DNA of 64,000 bases from a bacterium (GTDB taxonomy: Bacteria; Zixibacteria; MSB-5A5; GN15; FEB-12): assembly GCA_016708025.1 (NCBI GenBank), contig JADJGQ010000003.1, positions 62,001-126,000 on the forward strand. Direction: 5' to 3'. The notes below the pieces were generated by a model. It did no database searches. It worked only from the letters and a program-made list of their open reading frames with translations, and had not been told where the DNA came from. The position numbers and the translations under genes are program-made. Numbering within the stretch: position 1 is the first letter of the stretch; each line of letters begins with the position of its first letter. This document shows, piece by piece, positions 1 through 9,330 of the stretch.

Positions 1-776
1 AGCGCGGTCAGATATGACAATAACCCCACCGCATTCGGATGGTCAGACTGCAGGAGAAACGGAGTCAGAAATCCACCGGTCCATCCAAGCAGGGCGATCG
101 CCAGCGAATCGTACCGAATCCCCTGCCAGAACGCGATGGCCGTGACAACAGCCATCAATGCGAAGGCGAACGGTTGCGAGACCAGATGATAAAAATTGAA
201 GGATGCATAAACCGAGAGATACAGTATGGCGATCCCTGCCCCCAGTATCCCCTGCGAGAAAACAGCCAACCCTTTTTTGTGCCCCACCCTGCCGAGCAGC
301 AGCAATCCGAACCCTAGGGCGCCGCCCATCAGGACTCGCATTGTCTCGGAGATCCAGTTATTGTCGAAAGCGTATTTAAGAAAGAAGCCGACACCGATGA
401 TCAGCGCCAATGCACCGATCCGGTTCAGTAGTTTCCCGCCAACCAGTTCCTCCCATTCCTGCTGGGTCCGTGATGGTGCCACCTGAGCTCTGGGCTTCTC
501 CGGGATCGAAGGATGCGGGGCCGCCGCTCGCTGCATAACAGGCGGAGGTGGCAACGGTGACGCCGTTACGGAACTGATTGGTTGTTGTACTGGCCCAAGT
601 GGTGCAACCGGGGCATCACTTACCGGTAAGGGCGAGCCCGAGCGAAGTCGCGCCAACTCCTCCTCTATTCGACGCATCCGCCATTCCAGCAGACGGAACT
701 TGCCGGCAAACACAAACAGCGTGATCGGCACTGCAATCACCAGCCCGATACATAACAGGATAAGAAATGTTGTCAT
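1..776 (-). CDS. DUF2339 family multi-pass membrane protein, C-terminus cut off by window edge
   Basis: The reading frame starts at the ATG at 776 and stays open to base 1, so about 258 N-terminal residues are present. It opens with one membrane helix (MTTFLILLCIGLVIAVPITL), then a short charged segment and a proline/alanine-rich linker. Next comes the block WEELVGGKLLNRIGALALI, followed by GFFLKYAFDNNWI and a series of hydrophobic helices. That block is the hallmark of DUF2339 predicted membrane proteins, which are long multi-helix proteins of unknown function. No clear Shine-Dalgarno precedes the ATG. The gene is divergent from the lipoprotein that follows, with about 300 bases between them in which I see no convincing promoter. 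The family call is firm; the function is unknown. Confidence 0.8.
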   Translation of the reverse strand, partial: MTTFLILLCIGLVIAVPITLFVFAGKFRLLEWRMRRIEEELARLRSGSPLPVSDAPVAPLGPVQQPISSVTASPLPPPPVMQRAAAPHPSIPEKPRAQVAPSRTQQEWEELVGGKLLNRIGALALIIGVGFFLKYAFDNNWISETMRVLMGGALGFGLLLLGRVGHKKGLAVFSQGILGAGIAILYLSVYASFNFYHLVSQPFAFALMAVVTAIAFWQGIRYDSLAIALLGWTGGFLTPFLLQSDHPNAVGLLSYLTA

Positions 777-1074
777 TTTGGTTTGTCTCTGATTTGGAAC
801 AGCAAGTCGCCATGAATTGCCGCAGCCGGCCAGTCAGCCAGCTTGAAAGAAGCTATCTCTCCGCCTGATCGTCAGTCAACAAAAAGTGTCCCGGCCAATG
901 AAACGGGTAGTTGTTTCGCATTCACCGGTTAACACCATATCTGCTCAATTCTCACACAAGTTTACTGAGCATGGGCACAATTCCGATTCTGTTGTGGACA
1001 GTTCGCTCAATCATTCGCCCCTCCCCCCGATAATATGGACTACATCACCCATAGCCTGGAAAGAGGGGACACCT

Positions 1075-2130
1075 ATGTTCACCGCCCGTAATTCGAAAGT
1101 CGTCATTTTGCTTATCTGCATTGCCGCCCTGATCTCGGCCTGCAGCAAGGACAAAACCACCGAGCCGACCGCTGAAGCGAATCCGATTCAGATGGTCGAT
1201 GTTTCCGCGATCATCGAGCAGGTTGCTCCTCCGGAATACGTTGCTCCTGTCGGTTCACCCTCGACCATCGACTCCGCCTGGTTGTATGGCGATTTCCCGC
1301 TTCTGGAAGGCGTATTTGGTTCTCATGAACCGGAAGCGCTGTACACCAACATAAACGACTTCAAGCTTTCCTACGATATTCTCTCGAGTACCCTGCTGGT
1401 CGATGAGACCGGCGCGATCATCCTAGGCAGCTATGTCGACTCGCATCTGGTGGAGATGGAGAACGGCGAGATCATGATGCACTTCACGGCTGTCGCTTCG
1501 GCCCTGGACGGTCCGACTCCTGTTCCCGCCTCAGCACAGGGCGTGATCGGGACTGAGATCGATGTCGACTATCTTATCACGGTGGACGTGACAGAGATGC
1601 CGGGTTCGATCGTCAAGATCGGCTTCACGTTGAACGATACGCTCCAGACGATCGCCCAGTGGGATGAAGGTACCAGCGGCGACGACACTCAGACTCGCCT
1701 GGTCTACTCCAGTCTCGATCTGCGTGATTCCACCTTCAGTTTCCGCGGCCAGGGATACTGCCAGCATCCGATCAACGATCAATGGCTCAACGGCGACCGC
1801 TTCTGCTGGGCATATATCATCACCTCTCAGGCGAACGCCGATTTCAGCTATCGGATGAGCTATACCTCGGAAAGCACGGACTGGTCATTCCGCTACTGCT
1901 TCCTTGGCGGTGGCAATAAAGACACTGAGTTCGCCATGAAGTATCGCCCGTATCAACCGGTTGATGCGACTGTTTGTGATTCAACATGGATGAAAGACCA
2001 GGTCTTTGGCCCGAACTACAGCGAAGGTTCCGGTCTGCTCACCGACTACGATGAATTCCTGAACGACGACCTGCTCTTCCCGCGTTCCTATGTTCCGTCG
2101 GAGATGATCGACAATCCCTGGGCGGAATAG
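1075..2130 (+). CDS. Predicted lipoprotein of unknown function
   Basis: This is a 351-residue protein. An in-frame ATG exists at 886, but the start at 1075 is preferred because AGAGGGGA lies just upstream and the protein then begins with a lipoprotein signal: positive MFTARNSK, a hydrophobic stretch, and lipobox ALISAC with Cys at about residue 22. The mature part is acidic and rich in aromatic residues. It has several cysteines in its second half (around YCQHP, RFCWAY, RYCFLGG and TVCDSTW), which could form disulfides outside the cytoplasm. I do not recognise a domain. It stands alone, followed by a strong two-way terminator. Confidence 0.7.
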   Translation: MFTARNSKVVILLICIAALISACSKDKTTEPTAEANPIQMVDVSAIIEQVAPPEYVAPVGSPSTIDSAWLYGDFPLLEGVFGSHEPEALYTNINDFKLSYDILSSTLLVDETGAIILGSYVDSHLVEMENGEIMMHFTAVASALDGPTPVPASAQGVIGTEIDVDYLITVDVTEMPGSIVKIGFTLNDTLQTIAQWDEGTSGDDTQTRLVYSSLDLRDSTFSFRGQGYCQHPINDQWLNGDRFCWAYIITSQANADFSYRMSYTSESTDWSFRYCFLGGGNKDTEFAMKYRPYQPVDATVCDSTWMKDQVFGPNYSEGSGLLTDYDEFLNDDLLFPRSYVPSEMIDNPWAE

Positions 2131-2207
2131 TGAAACGCTAAAAGACAACCCTGGTGGCATGTCTATCGAAGCTGGACTGCTACCCGGTTTTGACCCTGAC
2201 GTAAAAA

Positions 2208-2240
2208 AAGAAAAGCCCCGCTCGCTGCGGGGCTTTTCTT
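2208..2240. terminator. Bidirectional rho-independent terminator
   Basis: A perfect 14-bp stem (2208-2221 pairs with 2227-2240) with a 5-base loop contains GCCCCGC/GCGGGGC flanked by A-run and T-run, so it can stop transcription from both sides. It lies between the convergent lipoprotein and hemerythrin genes. Confidence 0.9.
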
Positions 2241-2264
2241 CTGTTTGAATGTACTCGGTACCGG

Positions 2265-2681
2265 TCAGACTTTGACTGCACTTTGATTCTTCGTCGCGAA
2301 TTTCCCGTAGGCGCTGTCCTCTTCCTGGATATGATTCACCAGCCAGAGATGCAGGAAATTGAGCAGGGTGTTCGGAGTCACCAGTTCTCCCTTTTCGAGA
2401 CGCTGCTGAAACTCGACCACCTTTTTCGTCAAGTCATCGTGAAGCTTCTTGTGCGCATCATAGCCGGGATACTTGATCGCCAGCATGAACCCTTCTTCCG
2501 CTACGAAATGCTTTTTGGTATAGGACACCAATTCCGTAAGTATTGGGCCAACATGATCGCGGGTACGCCCGGACATCATTACATCATGCAACTTGTTGAC
2601 CAAACCGACCAGTTGCTGGTGCTGTTGATCCATCGCCGCTACCTGGACAGAAAGTTTGTCGTTCCAGTTGATAAAAGCCAT
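2265..2681 (-). CDS. Bacteriohemerythrin
   Basis: A 138-residue single-domain hemerythrin, the family length. All di-iron ligands are visible in order: His21 (in DQQH), His58 and Glu62 (HFVAEE), His77 and His81 (HKKLH), His117 and Asp122 (HIQEED). Such cytoplasmic proteins bind O2 reversibly at a non-heme di-iron centre and serve in oxygen storage, delivery or sensing. No partner domain is fused, so storage or sensing through a partner cannot be told apart. It is transcribed alone. Its upstream region carries a perfect inverted repeat at 2788-2804. The presence of cytochrome bd genes elsewhere in the window fits a lifestyle with scarce or changing oxygen. Confidence 0.95.
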   Translation of the reverse strand: MAFINWNDKLSVQVAAMDQQHQQLVGLVNKLHDVMMSGRTRDHVGPILTELVSYTKKHFVAEEGFMLAIKYPGYDAHKKLHDDLTKKVVEFQQRLEKGELVTPNTLLNFLHLWLVNHIQEEDSAYGKFATKNQSAVKV

Positions 2682-2787
2682 TGGGTACTCCTTCCGTCAT
2701 TTCACTCTGGGTCGTTGAGATGATTTTCGGAAACTTCCGACGGTTATGGAGTGAGTCAACCCTTGTATCATGAGTATTGTGGACGCC

Positions 2788-2804
2788 TGTTCATTGCATG
2801 AACA
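2788..2804. promoter_or_regulatory. Perfect 7-bp inverted repeat upstream of hemerythrin
   Basis: TGTTCAT-TGC-ATGAACA is a perfect palindrome with a 3-base centre. It lies 107 bases before the hemerythrin start and 52 bases after the methyltransferase stop. It has no T-run, so an operator is more likely than a terminator. No regulator is identified. Confidence 0.35.
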
Positions 2805-2855
2805 AGCAATACTTCAAACTGAATTGCTGATATCCGATCGCCCCCAAAAAGCAGA

Positions 2856-3707
2856 CTAAGCGAAAGGCAGTTTTTCCGCCACGCCCTGAATTGTACAGAT
2901 CCGGTTATCTCCCAGACAGTGCCGCAAATTCTCCATTTTCAGCCTGGCATCTCCGGTCATCAGGATCAACGGCGTCAGCAACGGTCCACTTGCCTGTTTC
3001 GCCATGGCCGAGCGTTGCTCAAACCACTCGAGAGCTTTCAGGGTTGTATCCTCCCACTGGACAATACGCAGCCTGCTGGATTCGATGATTGCGCTCGCGT
3101 ACTCCGGCGAGGTGAGAAAACTGATCGATGGGTCATCGGCCCAGGGCATAGGGTAGGCTGGTGGCTCATCCCCCTGTCGAAAGATGTCATGGAAGAGGAA
3201 TTTCCCCCCTGGCTTGAGTACACGCGCAATCTCCCCATAGAACTGGCGTTTTGATTCGATATTCATCTGTACATGCTCCGTCCAGACGACATCAAACGAG
3301 TTCTCCGCAAATGGCAAGGCCAGCGCACTCCCCTGCTTATAATCGATCCCCTCTTCCATGCGAACCATCTTTGTGAGATTGGTGGCCACCTCGACATACT
3401 CATGCGTCAAGTCGATCCCAGTGACCTTGGCGCCGTATCTGTTTGCCAGGAATCTCGAAGATCCGCCTATTCCACAGCCAACATCGAGTAAATTCATACC
3501 CGGCGTCCATTCGATTCGTTCGGCCAGTTCGACAGTCCCTTCCCTCCCTCGAACATGGAATTCATCTACGGGCGCAAGATCCTCCTGCGTCAGTTGATTC
3601 AGATCTTTACCATGTTCATTCAGGGCCTGAATGATCAGGGCAAGAGTATCCCCATGCGCATAGTGGTGTTCAACATGGCCTTCGACAGATTTTGAATCAG
3701 GCACCAT
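2856..3707 (-). CDS. Class I SAM-dependent methyltransferase (UbiE/sarcosine-dimethylglycine type)
   Basis: A 283-residue Rossmann-fold methyltransferase. Motif I is LDVGCGIGGSSRF at about residues 74-86, followed by the acidic end of strand 2 (VTGID) and the post-motif regions SALALPFAENSFDVVW and RVLKPGGKFLFHDIF. The N-terminal part (VEGHVEHHYAH) and overall length resemble the group containing dimethylglycine/sarcosine, tocopherol and similar small-molecule methyltransferases. The substrate cannot be told. A good Shine-Dalgarno (GAGGG) sits 8 bases before the ATG. The gene is transcribed alone, divergent from the secreted protein at 4099. An osmolyte (glycine-betaine) role is possible but unproven. 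Confidence 0.8.
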   Translation of the reverse strand: MVPDSKSVEGHVEHHYAHGDTLALIIQALNEHGKDLNQLTQEDLAPVDEFHVRGREGTVELAERIEWTPGMNLLDVGCGIGGSSRFLANRYGAKVTGIDLTHEYVEVATNLTKMVRMEEGIDYKQGSALALPFAENSFDVVWTEHVQMNIESKRQFYGEIARVLKPGGKFLFHDIFRQGDEPPAYPMPWADDPSISFLTSPEYASAIIESSRLRIVQWEDTTLKALEWFEQRSAMAKQASGPLLTPLILMTGDARLKMENLRHCLGDNRICTIQGVAEKLPFA

Positions 3708-3764
3708 GGTTTTCCCTCGTGGTGTTGACAGACTGGACGGATGATCTCCGTGTGCATGAACTCC

Positions 3765-3792
3765 AATATAGACGGCTTTTATCTATTTTGAA
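3765..3792 (-). promoter_or_regulatory. Probable sigma-70-type promoter of the methyltransferase gene
   Basis: Read on the minus strand: TTCAAA, 16 bases, TATATT, ending 58 bases before the start codon. The -10 box is near consensus; the -35 box matches four of six. The rest of the gap to 4098 holds the divergent promoter at 3927 and nothing else I can name. Confidence 0.45.
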
Positions 3793-3926
3793 ATAGGTAA
3801 TTCAGGGAGGGCCCATGCCAGGGAAAAGGACCGAATCGAGTTACCCACAGCCAGACCTCGCAGCCGCGATGAGCATAACGGCCACGGCACAGGCACTTTT
3901 CGGCCCACGTGCCGACAATATCTTAA

Positions 3927-3955
3927 TTGACAATCTGGACCTATTTAGTTAATGT
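3927..3955 (+). promoter_or_regulatory. Probable promoter of the 4099 secreted-protein gene
   Basis: Consensus TTGACA at 3927, a 17-base spacer, then TAATGT. The predicted transcript would have a leader of about 135 bases before the ATG at 4099. Confidence 0.5.
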
Positions 3956-4098
3956 TCAATCGGTGCTTCGCACTGCATCAACTGGCCGGCCGAAACCACG
4001 TTCCTTTTCTTTAGTCGCGCTCGTGGCTTGGCAGTTTTCTATCGTTGGCGCGGCATCCACACTTCACAATCACTATAGACAAAGGAAGAGGATACCTT

Positions 4099-5442
4099 AT
4101 GCTCCGCACACGTCTCACCCTCTCGGTTATCGCTCTGTTCTTGTTGGTTGTTGCCCAGGTTGCGACGGCCGATGTTCCCCGTTCCTTGAGTTATCAGGGG
4201 CGCCTCACCGATGCCGGCGGCGTACCGCTTAGCGGCGTCTACAATATCGAATTCAAAATTTCCGATGCCGCCGTGCTCGGCGCACTGCTCTACGCCAGCG
4301 GCCCGCAGCCGGTGACGGTCACCAATGGCCTCTTTAGCGTAAACATTGGTGCGCCGCCCATGCCTGCCTTGCCGCTCAATATTTTTGCCGATACGAGCCG
4401 ATACCTTGGCATCACTGTCGGCGCTGACCCGGAGCAAACTCCGCGAACCAAGCTGACGAGTGTCGCCTATGCGTATCAGGTGCGCACTGTCGATGGCGCC
4501 ACCGGCGGCGAAGTCAGCGGGACCATCAATACCACGTCCGGGGGAAACCCGCGTGCCTCGCTCATGCCCGGCACCTCACAGATCAGTACTTACGGCAGTG
4601 ACAATCTGGAGCAAGCCCGCATCTGGGGCGGGACCTGGGGCGAAGTGCTGCTATTCGATTCAGATGGCTCAAACGACCAGACCGCACGACTTGGCTCACA
4701 GTCGGGCCTCGTTTCCGACGGCGGTCTGCTCGAGCTGAACAACGACGATGGATCACCAAACATCATCTTGCACGCTGGTTCTACCGGCGACGCGGCGGTA
4801 GTCGTGCCTAACTCGTCCATCAGCGCTCTTGAGATCGGGGACGAACCCGGTATCGCCAGCAACACCGGTGCAGCCGCAAATGTAACTGGCGGAGCCGCCA
4901 ATGTTGCGCTCCGGACGATCATCGCGCCAACCCCGGGGTACGTTGTTGTAATGGCTTCCGGGTCATTTGATTGCACTCACATAACTGGATCGTTTTCACA
5001 GAGGTCAGTGTGGGTCACTGAGGTCAACGGCGGTAGTTCAGCGGGGAAGCCAAAGCAGAGTATCGTTATCTCCACCAACGCGCCCTCTGGGAACTACGGC
5101 ACGCCTTTTTGCGTGCAAGGGACTTTCGCGGTGCCGGCAGGCGTCTCGACATTCTATCTGCGTGGCGACCACGTTGCGGGTGGCGGAATTACCATTATCG
5201 ATGATGCCGTATTGACACTGATGTTCTTCCCGACCGCATACGGGACAGTCACCGCCTTTTCTCCCGAGAGCAACGACAACGGGCCTGAGATATTCAAATC
5301 AGGCGCCGGCGAAGATTTGACCGGCGAGGAGTTCGCATCCAAGCGCCTTGAATACGAGGTGGCGCAGTTGAAAAAGCAACTTGCGGAGATTCGCGCCAAA
5401 ATGGGCAACACGTCGCAAGCGGATGTGCAGGTAAAGGACTAG
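4099..5442 (+). CDS. Secreted protein with N-terminal SYQGRL-type domain and C-terminal coiled coil
   Basis: A 447-residue protein. The ATG at 4099 is preferred over the upstream in-frame ATG at 4045 because it follows GGAAGAGG and gives a clean signal peptide (MLRTRLTLSVIALFLLVVAQ, cleavage near ATA-DV). The mature N-terminus, SLSYQGRLTDAGGVPLSG followed by a beta-rich block ending FSVNIG, is a module I know from the start of many secreted or surface repeat proteins in FCB-group and related bacteria. The middle is Gly/Ser/Thr-rich, and the last 35 residues form a heptad-like coiled coil (LEYEVAQLKKQLAEIRAKMG). A trimeric fibre or surface appendage would fit, but that is inference. A terminator follows directly. 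Confidence 0.65.
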   Translation: MLRTRLTLSVIALFLLVVAQVATADVPRSLSYQGRLTDAGGVPLSGVYNIEFKISDAAVLGALLYASGPQPVTVTNGLFSVNIGAPPMPALPLNIFADTSRYLGITVGADPEQTPRTKLTSVAYAYQVRTVDGATGGEVSGTINTTSGGNPRASLMPGTSQISTYGSDNLEQARIWGGTWGEVLLFDSDGSNDQTARLGSQSGLVSDGGLLELNNDDGSPNIILHAGSTGDAAVVVPNSSISALEIGDEPGIASNTGAAANVTGGAANVALRTIIAPTPGYVVVMASGSFDCTHITGSFSQRSVWVTEVNGGSSAGKPKQSIVISTNAPSGNYGTPFCVQGTFAVPAGVSTFYLRGDHVAGGGITIIDDAVLTLMFFPTAYGTVTAFSPESNDNGPEIFKSGAGEDLTGEEFASKRLEYEVAQLKKQLAEIRAKMGNTSQADVQVKD

Positions 5443-5467
5443 TTGCAAAGACATTCGATTGATTTTT

Positions 5468-5502
5468 GCCCCCGGTTCATGGAGAATCGGGGGCTTTTCT
5501 TT
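5468..5502 (+). terminator. Rho-independent terminator
   Basis: GCCCCCG (5468-5474) pairs with CGGGGGC (5488-5494), followed by TTTTCTTT. It closes the 4099 gene. Confidence 0.85.
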
Positions 5503-5671
5503 GGCGGGCTCATTGGGCTATTGATGGCAATGAAGGCAGCATCTACTTCTGCTCACGCCAAACCTGCATTCACCGGACTAACATCCGGATTCGCTTTAAC
5601 TGCTGTCGGCCAGGAACACGCTCGCGTCATTTGGGCTTGCACCAGCTACACTAGCAGACTAATTTGAACAG

Positions 5672-7243
5672 ATGCGCGCGTTCATCAGGTCACTCGTTGT
5701 CTCTATCTTCGCACTTCTTCTATTCCTAGTCTTGGCGGCGCCAGTTGGTAAGAACAAGAAGCTTACGCCCGTCACTTTTGATCTTGAGCTCGAGCCAGCC
5801 TACGTTGCCAAAGAAGGAGAGCACATCCGCGAAGGTTTTGCGTCCTCTGATGGATCGAAATTTCTTCTGACCATCGGTCTAAAGAAAAAGACGATCGTCA
5901 TTGACCAGGATGGCCTCGTCCGCGAATGGGATGCGACCATGATGGCTATCGCGGACAAATACATGAATAAATTGGCATATGTCGGGATCAAAGATCGGGA
6001 AATGTATGCTGTCATTGATACCTTGGTAATGGGACCATATGACTATATCCCCAATCTGGGTCAGATCTTCTCCGGTATAATCTTCAGTGACGATGGCGCC
6101 CATTGGATGTTCCGCGCCAGACATGATGAAGAAGCTGCCGTCATTCTCGATGGCATGGAGGTGGCACACGGTTCAGACTTCGGAACCTTTCCTCCCTATC
6201 TTTGTCGTGACGGTAGACACTGGGCAGTGGATATCCGATTGGGTGACAAGTCGGCCTACGTAGTCAATGGAGTACTTGGCCGCCCGTACAAGATAGTACT
6301 GCCGGTAGGCGCACTCTCCGACAGTTGTCAATTCGCGTACGTTGGAGTGGAAGCTGACTCGCTCAGGTGGGTCATCCATGGAGCAGACTTCTGGGGTCCG
6401 TTCGCCGAAATCTCACAAATCGGCATTGCGCCGCGCACCAATGATGTAGTGTTTCTCGCAAAATTGACCAAGTCGGCACCTTCGAGGGTTTATAAGAACG
6501 GCGCTCTGCTCTTTGACCTGCCGGAAGTCGTTTCCGCCAGCTACTCCAGTTCAGGAGTGCTAGGGATCATGTATCGAAATGACTCCGGCATGATCAAGGG
6601 GATGCTTGACACCCTCATCATTCCACCGGCCGACAGTCTCAGAGGTTCTTGGTTCGACAGTACCGCGCACAACTACGGATACGTACGGTACAGTCTCACT
6701 AAGAAAGGTAAGCGACCAAAGCAATATGATGTTCAGTTGATGTTCAATGGTCTGCCATATAGTGGCAAGTATTCGGATATTGGCGAGGTCTGGATCTCAC
6801 AGGAAGGTTCACACGTTGCCTTCAATGCCTATGACAAATCTGGCCGACAATTCCTGGTTGTTGACTCTTCGACCTTCGGGCCGATTGATGATGTAACAGG
6901 CTTCTATTACTCCAGAGATGACCAGCAGTATGCCGCGTTCATTGCCGATGGGGACGGCAAGCATATAGTACACCAGGGATGGCTGAGTCCCGGCTTTAAC
7001 GAGATATATCCGTTCCCGTTGTTTGACACACTTCGCGATGTAAGCGTCTATTTTGCCCTGAAAGACCGTGCCTGGAATCTCATGACGGGAGACTCAACAC
7101 TTCTCAGTTTCAGCCGGATGTTCTGGTTCCCCCCCGCTTTTGACAGCCTTGGGGTACTGCGCGGATATGGATGTCGTGCAGACACGGTATATAGGTTCAC
7201 ACTCCGCCCCCCGACCGATTCTCTCACAAAAGATTCTCTTTAG
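5672..7243 (+). CDS. Exported protein of unknown function, probably beta-propeller-like
   Basis: 523 residues starting with a clear signal peptide (MRAFIRSLVVSIFALLLFLV, then LAAP). The mature protein consists of repeated blade-like units with patterns such as SDDGAHWMFRAR, SQEGSHVAFNAY and YSRDDQQYAAFIAD. These look like TolB/WD40-type propeller blades in which a value is compared with its display. No catalytic motif is visible. No Shine-Dalgarno is obvious before the ATG. The gene stands alone between two terminators and converges on groEL. The propeller idea rests on repeat rhythm only. Confidence 0.6.
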   Translation: MRAFIRSLVVSIFALLLFLVLAAPVGKNKKLTPVTFDLELEPAYVAKEGEHIREGFASSDGSKFLLTIGLKKKTIVIDQDGLVREWDATMMAIADKYMNKLAYVGIKDREMYAVIDTLVMGPYDYIPNLGQIFSGIIFSDDGAHWMFRARHDEEAAVILDGMEVAHGSDFGTFPPYLCRDGRHWAVDIRLGDKSAYVVNGVLGRPYKIVLPVGALSDSCQFAYVGVEADSLRWVIHGADFWGPFAEISQIGIAPRTNDVVFLAKLTKSAPSRVYKNGALLFDLPEVVSASYSSSGVLGIMYRNDSGMIKGMLDTLIIPPADSLRGSWFDSTAHNYGYVRYSLTKKGKRPKQYDVQLMFNGLPYSGKYSDIGEVWISQEGSHVAFNAYDKSGRQFLVVDSSTFGPIDDVTGFYYSRDDQQYAAFIADGDGKHIVHQGWLSPGFNEIYPFPLFDTLRDVSVYFALKDRAWNLMTGDSTLLSFSRMFWFPPAFDSLGVLRGYGCRADTVYRFTLRPPTDSLTKDSL

Positions 7244-7251
7244 ACATACAA

Positions 7252-7283
7252 AAACCCCCGGCTCTTGCGAACCGGGGGTTTCT
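7252..7283. terminator. Bidirectional terminator between the 5672 gene and groEL
   Basis: AAACCCCCGG (7252-7261) pairs with CCGGGGGTTT (7272-7281) across a 10-base loop. The A-run and T-run on either side suit both convergent genes. Confidence 0.85.
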
Positions 7284-7307
7284 ATATTCAGTACGCTGTC
7301 TTTCGAC

Positions 7308-8939
7308 TTAGTACATGTCGCCCATGCCGCCACCCGGCATCTGCGGCATTCCGCCACCCTTCTTCTCTTCCGGCTTGTCAGCGATGACAGCTTCGGTCGT
7401 CAGAAGGAGACCGGCGATCGACGCGGCGTTTTCGAGCGCCGTGCGAGTCACCTTGGTCGGATCGATCACGCCAGCCTTCATCAGGTCTTCGAACGAATCC
7501 GTATCGGCATTGTAACCGAACGCATCCTTTTCAGCCATGACGCGGTTCAGGACCACAGAGCCCTCAACACCGGCATTGATAGCGATCTGGCGAAGCGGCT
7601 CTTCGATAGCGCGACGGATGATCTTCACACCAACCATCTCTTCATCGGTCGCCTTGACGGAATCGAGCGCCTTGATAGTGCGCAGCAGAGCCACGCCGCC
7701 ACCCGGGACGATACCTTCTTCGACAGCGGCGCGAGTCGCGTGGAGCGCGTCCTCGACACGAGCCTTCTTCTCTTTCATTTCGGTTTCGGTCGCAGCGCCG
7801 ACATTGATGACTGCCACACCGCCGGCCAGCTTGGCCAGACGTTCCTGCAGTTTCTCGCGGTCGTAATCGGAAGTGGTATCTTCGATCTGCTTGCGGATCT
7901 GGCCGATACGAGCCTTGATATCTTCCTTCTTGCCGTTACCCTCGACGATCGTGGTGTTATCCTTGTCGATCGTTATCTTCTTGGCGCGGCCAAGGTCGGT
8001 CATCACGGCGTTCTCGAGCTTAAAGCCGAGTTCTTCGGAGATGACGCGGCCACCGGTCAGGGTAGCGATATCTTCGAGCATCGCTTTGCGGCGATCACCA
8101 AAGCCCGGCGCCTTAACGGCGGCGACCTTCAGGGTGCCACGCAGCTTGTTGACAACCAACGTTGCCAGCGCTTCGCCTTCGATATCTTCGGCGATGATCA
8201 GCAACTGACGGCCGGACTGGGCAACTTTCTCCAGTACCGGGAGAAGATCCTTCATGGAGGCGATCTTCTTGTCGTGGATCAGGATCAACGCGTCTTCCAT
8301 GATGGTTTCCATTGAATCGGGGTCGGTCACGAAATACGGTGACACGTAACCGCGATCGAACTGCATCCCCTCGACCACTTCGAGCTTGGTCTCGGCGGAC
8401 TTGGACTCTTCAACCGTAATGACGCCATCTTTGCCGACTTTTTCCATCGCTTCAGCGATCAAGTCGCCGATATGGCGATCGTTGTTGGCGGAAATGGTGC
8501 CGACATTCGAGATCTCCTGACGGCCGGAAACCGGCTTGGACATCTTCTTGATCTCGTTGGTCACGGCGGTGACGGCGATATCAATACCGCGCTTGATGGA
8601 CATCGGGTTGTAGCCGGCGGTCACCGACTTGAGACCCTCGCGGAAAATAGCCTGGGCGATCAGGGTTGCGGTGGTCGTACCGTCACCGGCAACATCGGAG
8701 GTCTTCGAAGCAACCTCACGCACCATCTGGGCGCCCATATTCTCAAAATGATCTTCCAGCTCGATCTCTTTCGCCACGGTCACACCGTCTTTGGTGATGG
8801 TCGGGGAGCCGAACTTTTTCTCGATCGCGACATTACGGCCGCGGGGACCCAGGGTCACCTTGACGGCATCAGCCAGCTTATCCACGCCCTGTTTCAGGCG
8901 GGTGCGGGCATTAGTATCGTATTCTATCTGCTTTGCCAT
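7308..8939 (-). CDS. groEL: Chaperonin GroEL (Hsp60)
   Basis: A 543-residue full-length GroEL, the ATP-driven 14-mer folding chamber of the cytoplasm. Visible hallmarks are the N-terminal DARTRLKQGVDKLADAVKVT, the nucleotide-binding VAGDGTTTAT around residue 87, the apical domain segments (RGYVSPYFVTD) and the flexible Gly-Met-rich tail (GGGMPQMPGGGMGDMY). The Shine-Dalgarno AAGGAG lies 8 bases before the ATG. It is the second gene of a groES-groEL operon (35-base gap) controlled by the CIRCE element at 9331-9365. Only one groEL copy is seen here. Confidence 0.99.
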   Translation of the reverse strand: MAKQIEYDTNARTRLKQGVDKLADAVKVTLGPRGRNVAIEKKFGSPTITKDGVTVAKEIELEDHFENMGAQMVREVASKTSDVAGDGTTTATLIAQAIFREGLKSVTAGYNPMSIKRGIDIAVTAVTNEIKKMSKPVSGRQEISNVGTISANNDRHIGDLIAEAMEKVGKDGVITVEESKSAETKLEVVEGMQFDRGYVSPYFVTDPDSMETIMEDALILIHDKKIASMKDLLPVLEKVAQSGRQLLIIAEDIEGEALATLVVNKLRGTLKVAAVKAPGFGDRRKAMLEDIATLTGGRVISEELGFKLENAVMTDLGRAKKITIDKDNTTIVEGNGKKEDIKARIGQIRKQIEDTTSDYDREKLQERLAKLAGGVAVINVGAATETEMKEKKARVEDALHATRAAVEEGIVPGGGVALLRTIKALDSVKATDEEMVGVKIIRRAIEEPLRQIAINAGVEGSVVLNRVMAEKDAFGYNADTDSFEDLMKAGVIDPTKVTRTALENAASIAGLLLTTEAVIADKPEEKKGGGMPQMPGGGMGDMY

Positions 8940-8974
8940 GATATCTTAAACTCCTTACAGGTTTGCCGACTCGG

Positions 8975-9268
8975 TTACGACTTCTGAATGACTGCGAAAA
9001 TATCGGATTCGCGCATGATCAAATACTCTTCACCATTGACCGTCACTTCGGTCCCTGAGTACTTGCCATACAAAACGCGATCACCCTTCTTCACTTCGAG
9101 CGGCGTACGCTTTCCCTCGTCGGAGGTACGACCCGGGCCAACTTCGATGATCTCGCCTTCCATCGGCTTCTCTTTCGCGGTATCGGGGATAATGATACCA
9201 CCGCGCTTGGTTTCCTGCTCCTGAAACGGTCTGACCACTACACGGTCAGCGAGCGGATGAATCTGCAT
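8975..9268 (-). CDS. groES: Co-chaperonin GroES (Hsp10)
   Basis: A 97-residue GroES of normal length, which caps the GroEL ring as a heptamer. The beginning MQIHPLADRVVVRPF, the mobile-loop region (QEQETKRGGIIIPDTAKEKP) and the roof segment KKGDRVLYGKYSGTEV are typical. A strong AGGAGA ribosome site precedes the ATG. It is the first gene of the operon, with a leader containing the CIRCE operator. Confidence 0.99.
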   Translation of the reverse strand: MQIHPLADRVVVRPFQEQETKRGGIIIPDTAKEKPMEGEIIEVGPGRTSDEGKRTPLEVKKGDRVLYGKYSGTEVTVNGEEYLIMRESDIFAVIQKS

Positions 9269-9330
9269 GGTTGAATCTCCTCTAATTAGTTAAACCAATC
9301 TGTTTACGTTAGTTGTGTCGTTTCCAAATC

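Noticed and set aside
886..1074. Extended N-terminus of the 1075 lipoprotein starting at 886
   Set aside because: The extra 63 residues are not protein-like and would bury the lipoprotein signal; a good ribosome site precedes 1075.
7140..8315. 391-codon open frame antisense to groEL
   Set aside because: It is the opposite strand of a highly conserved gene; the open frame follows from groEL codon use and the product has no protein-like features.
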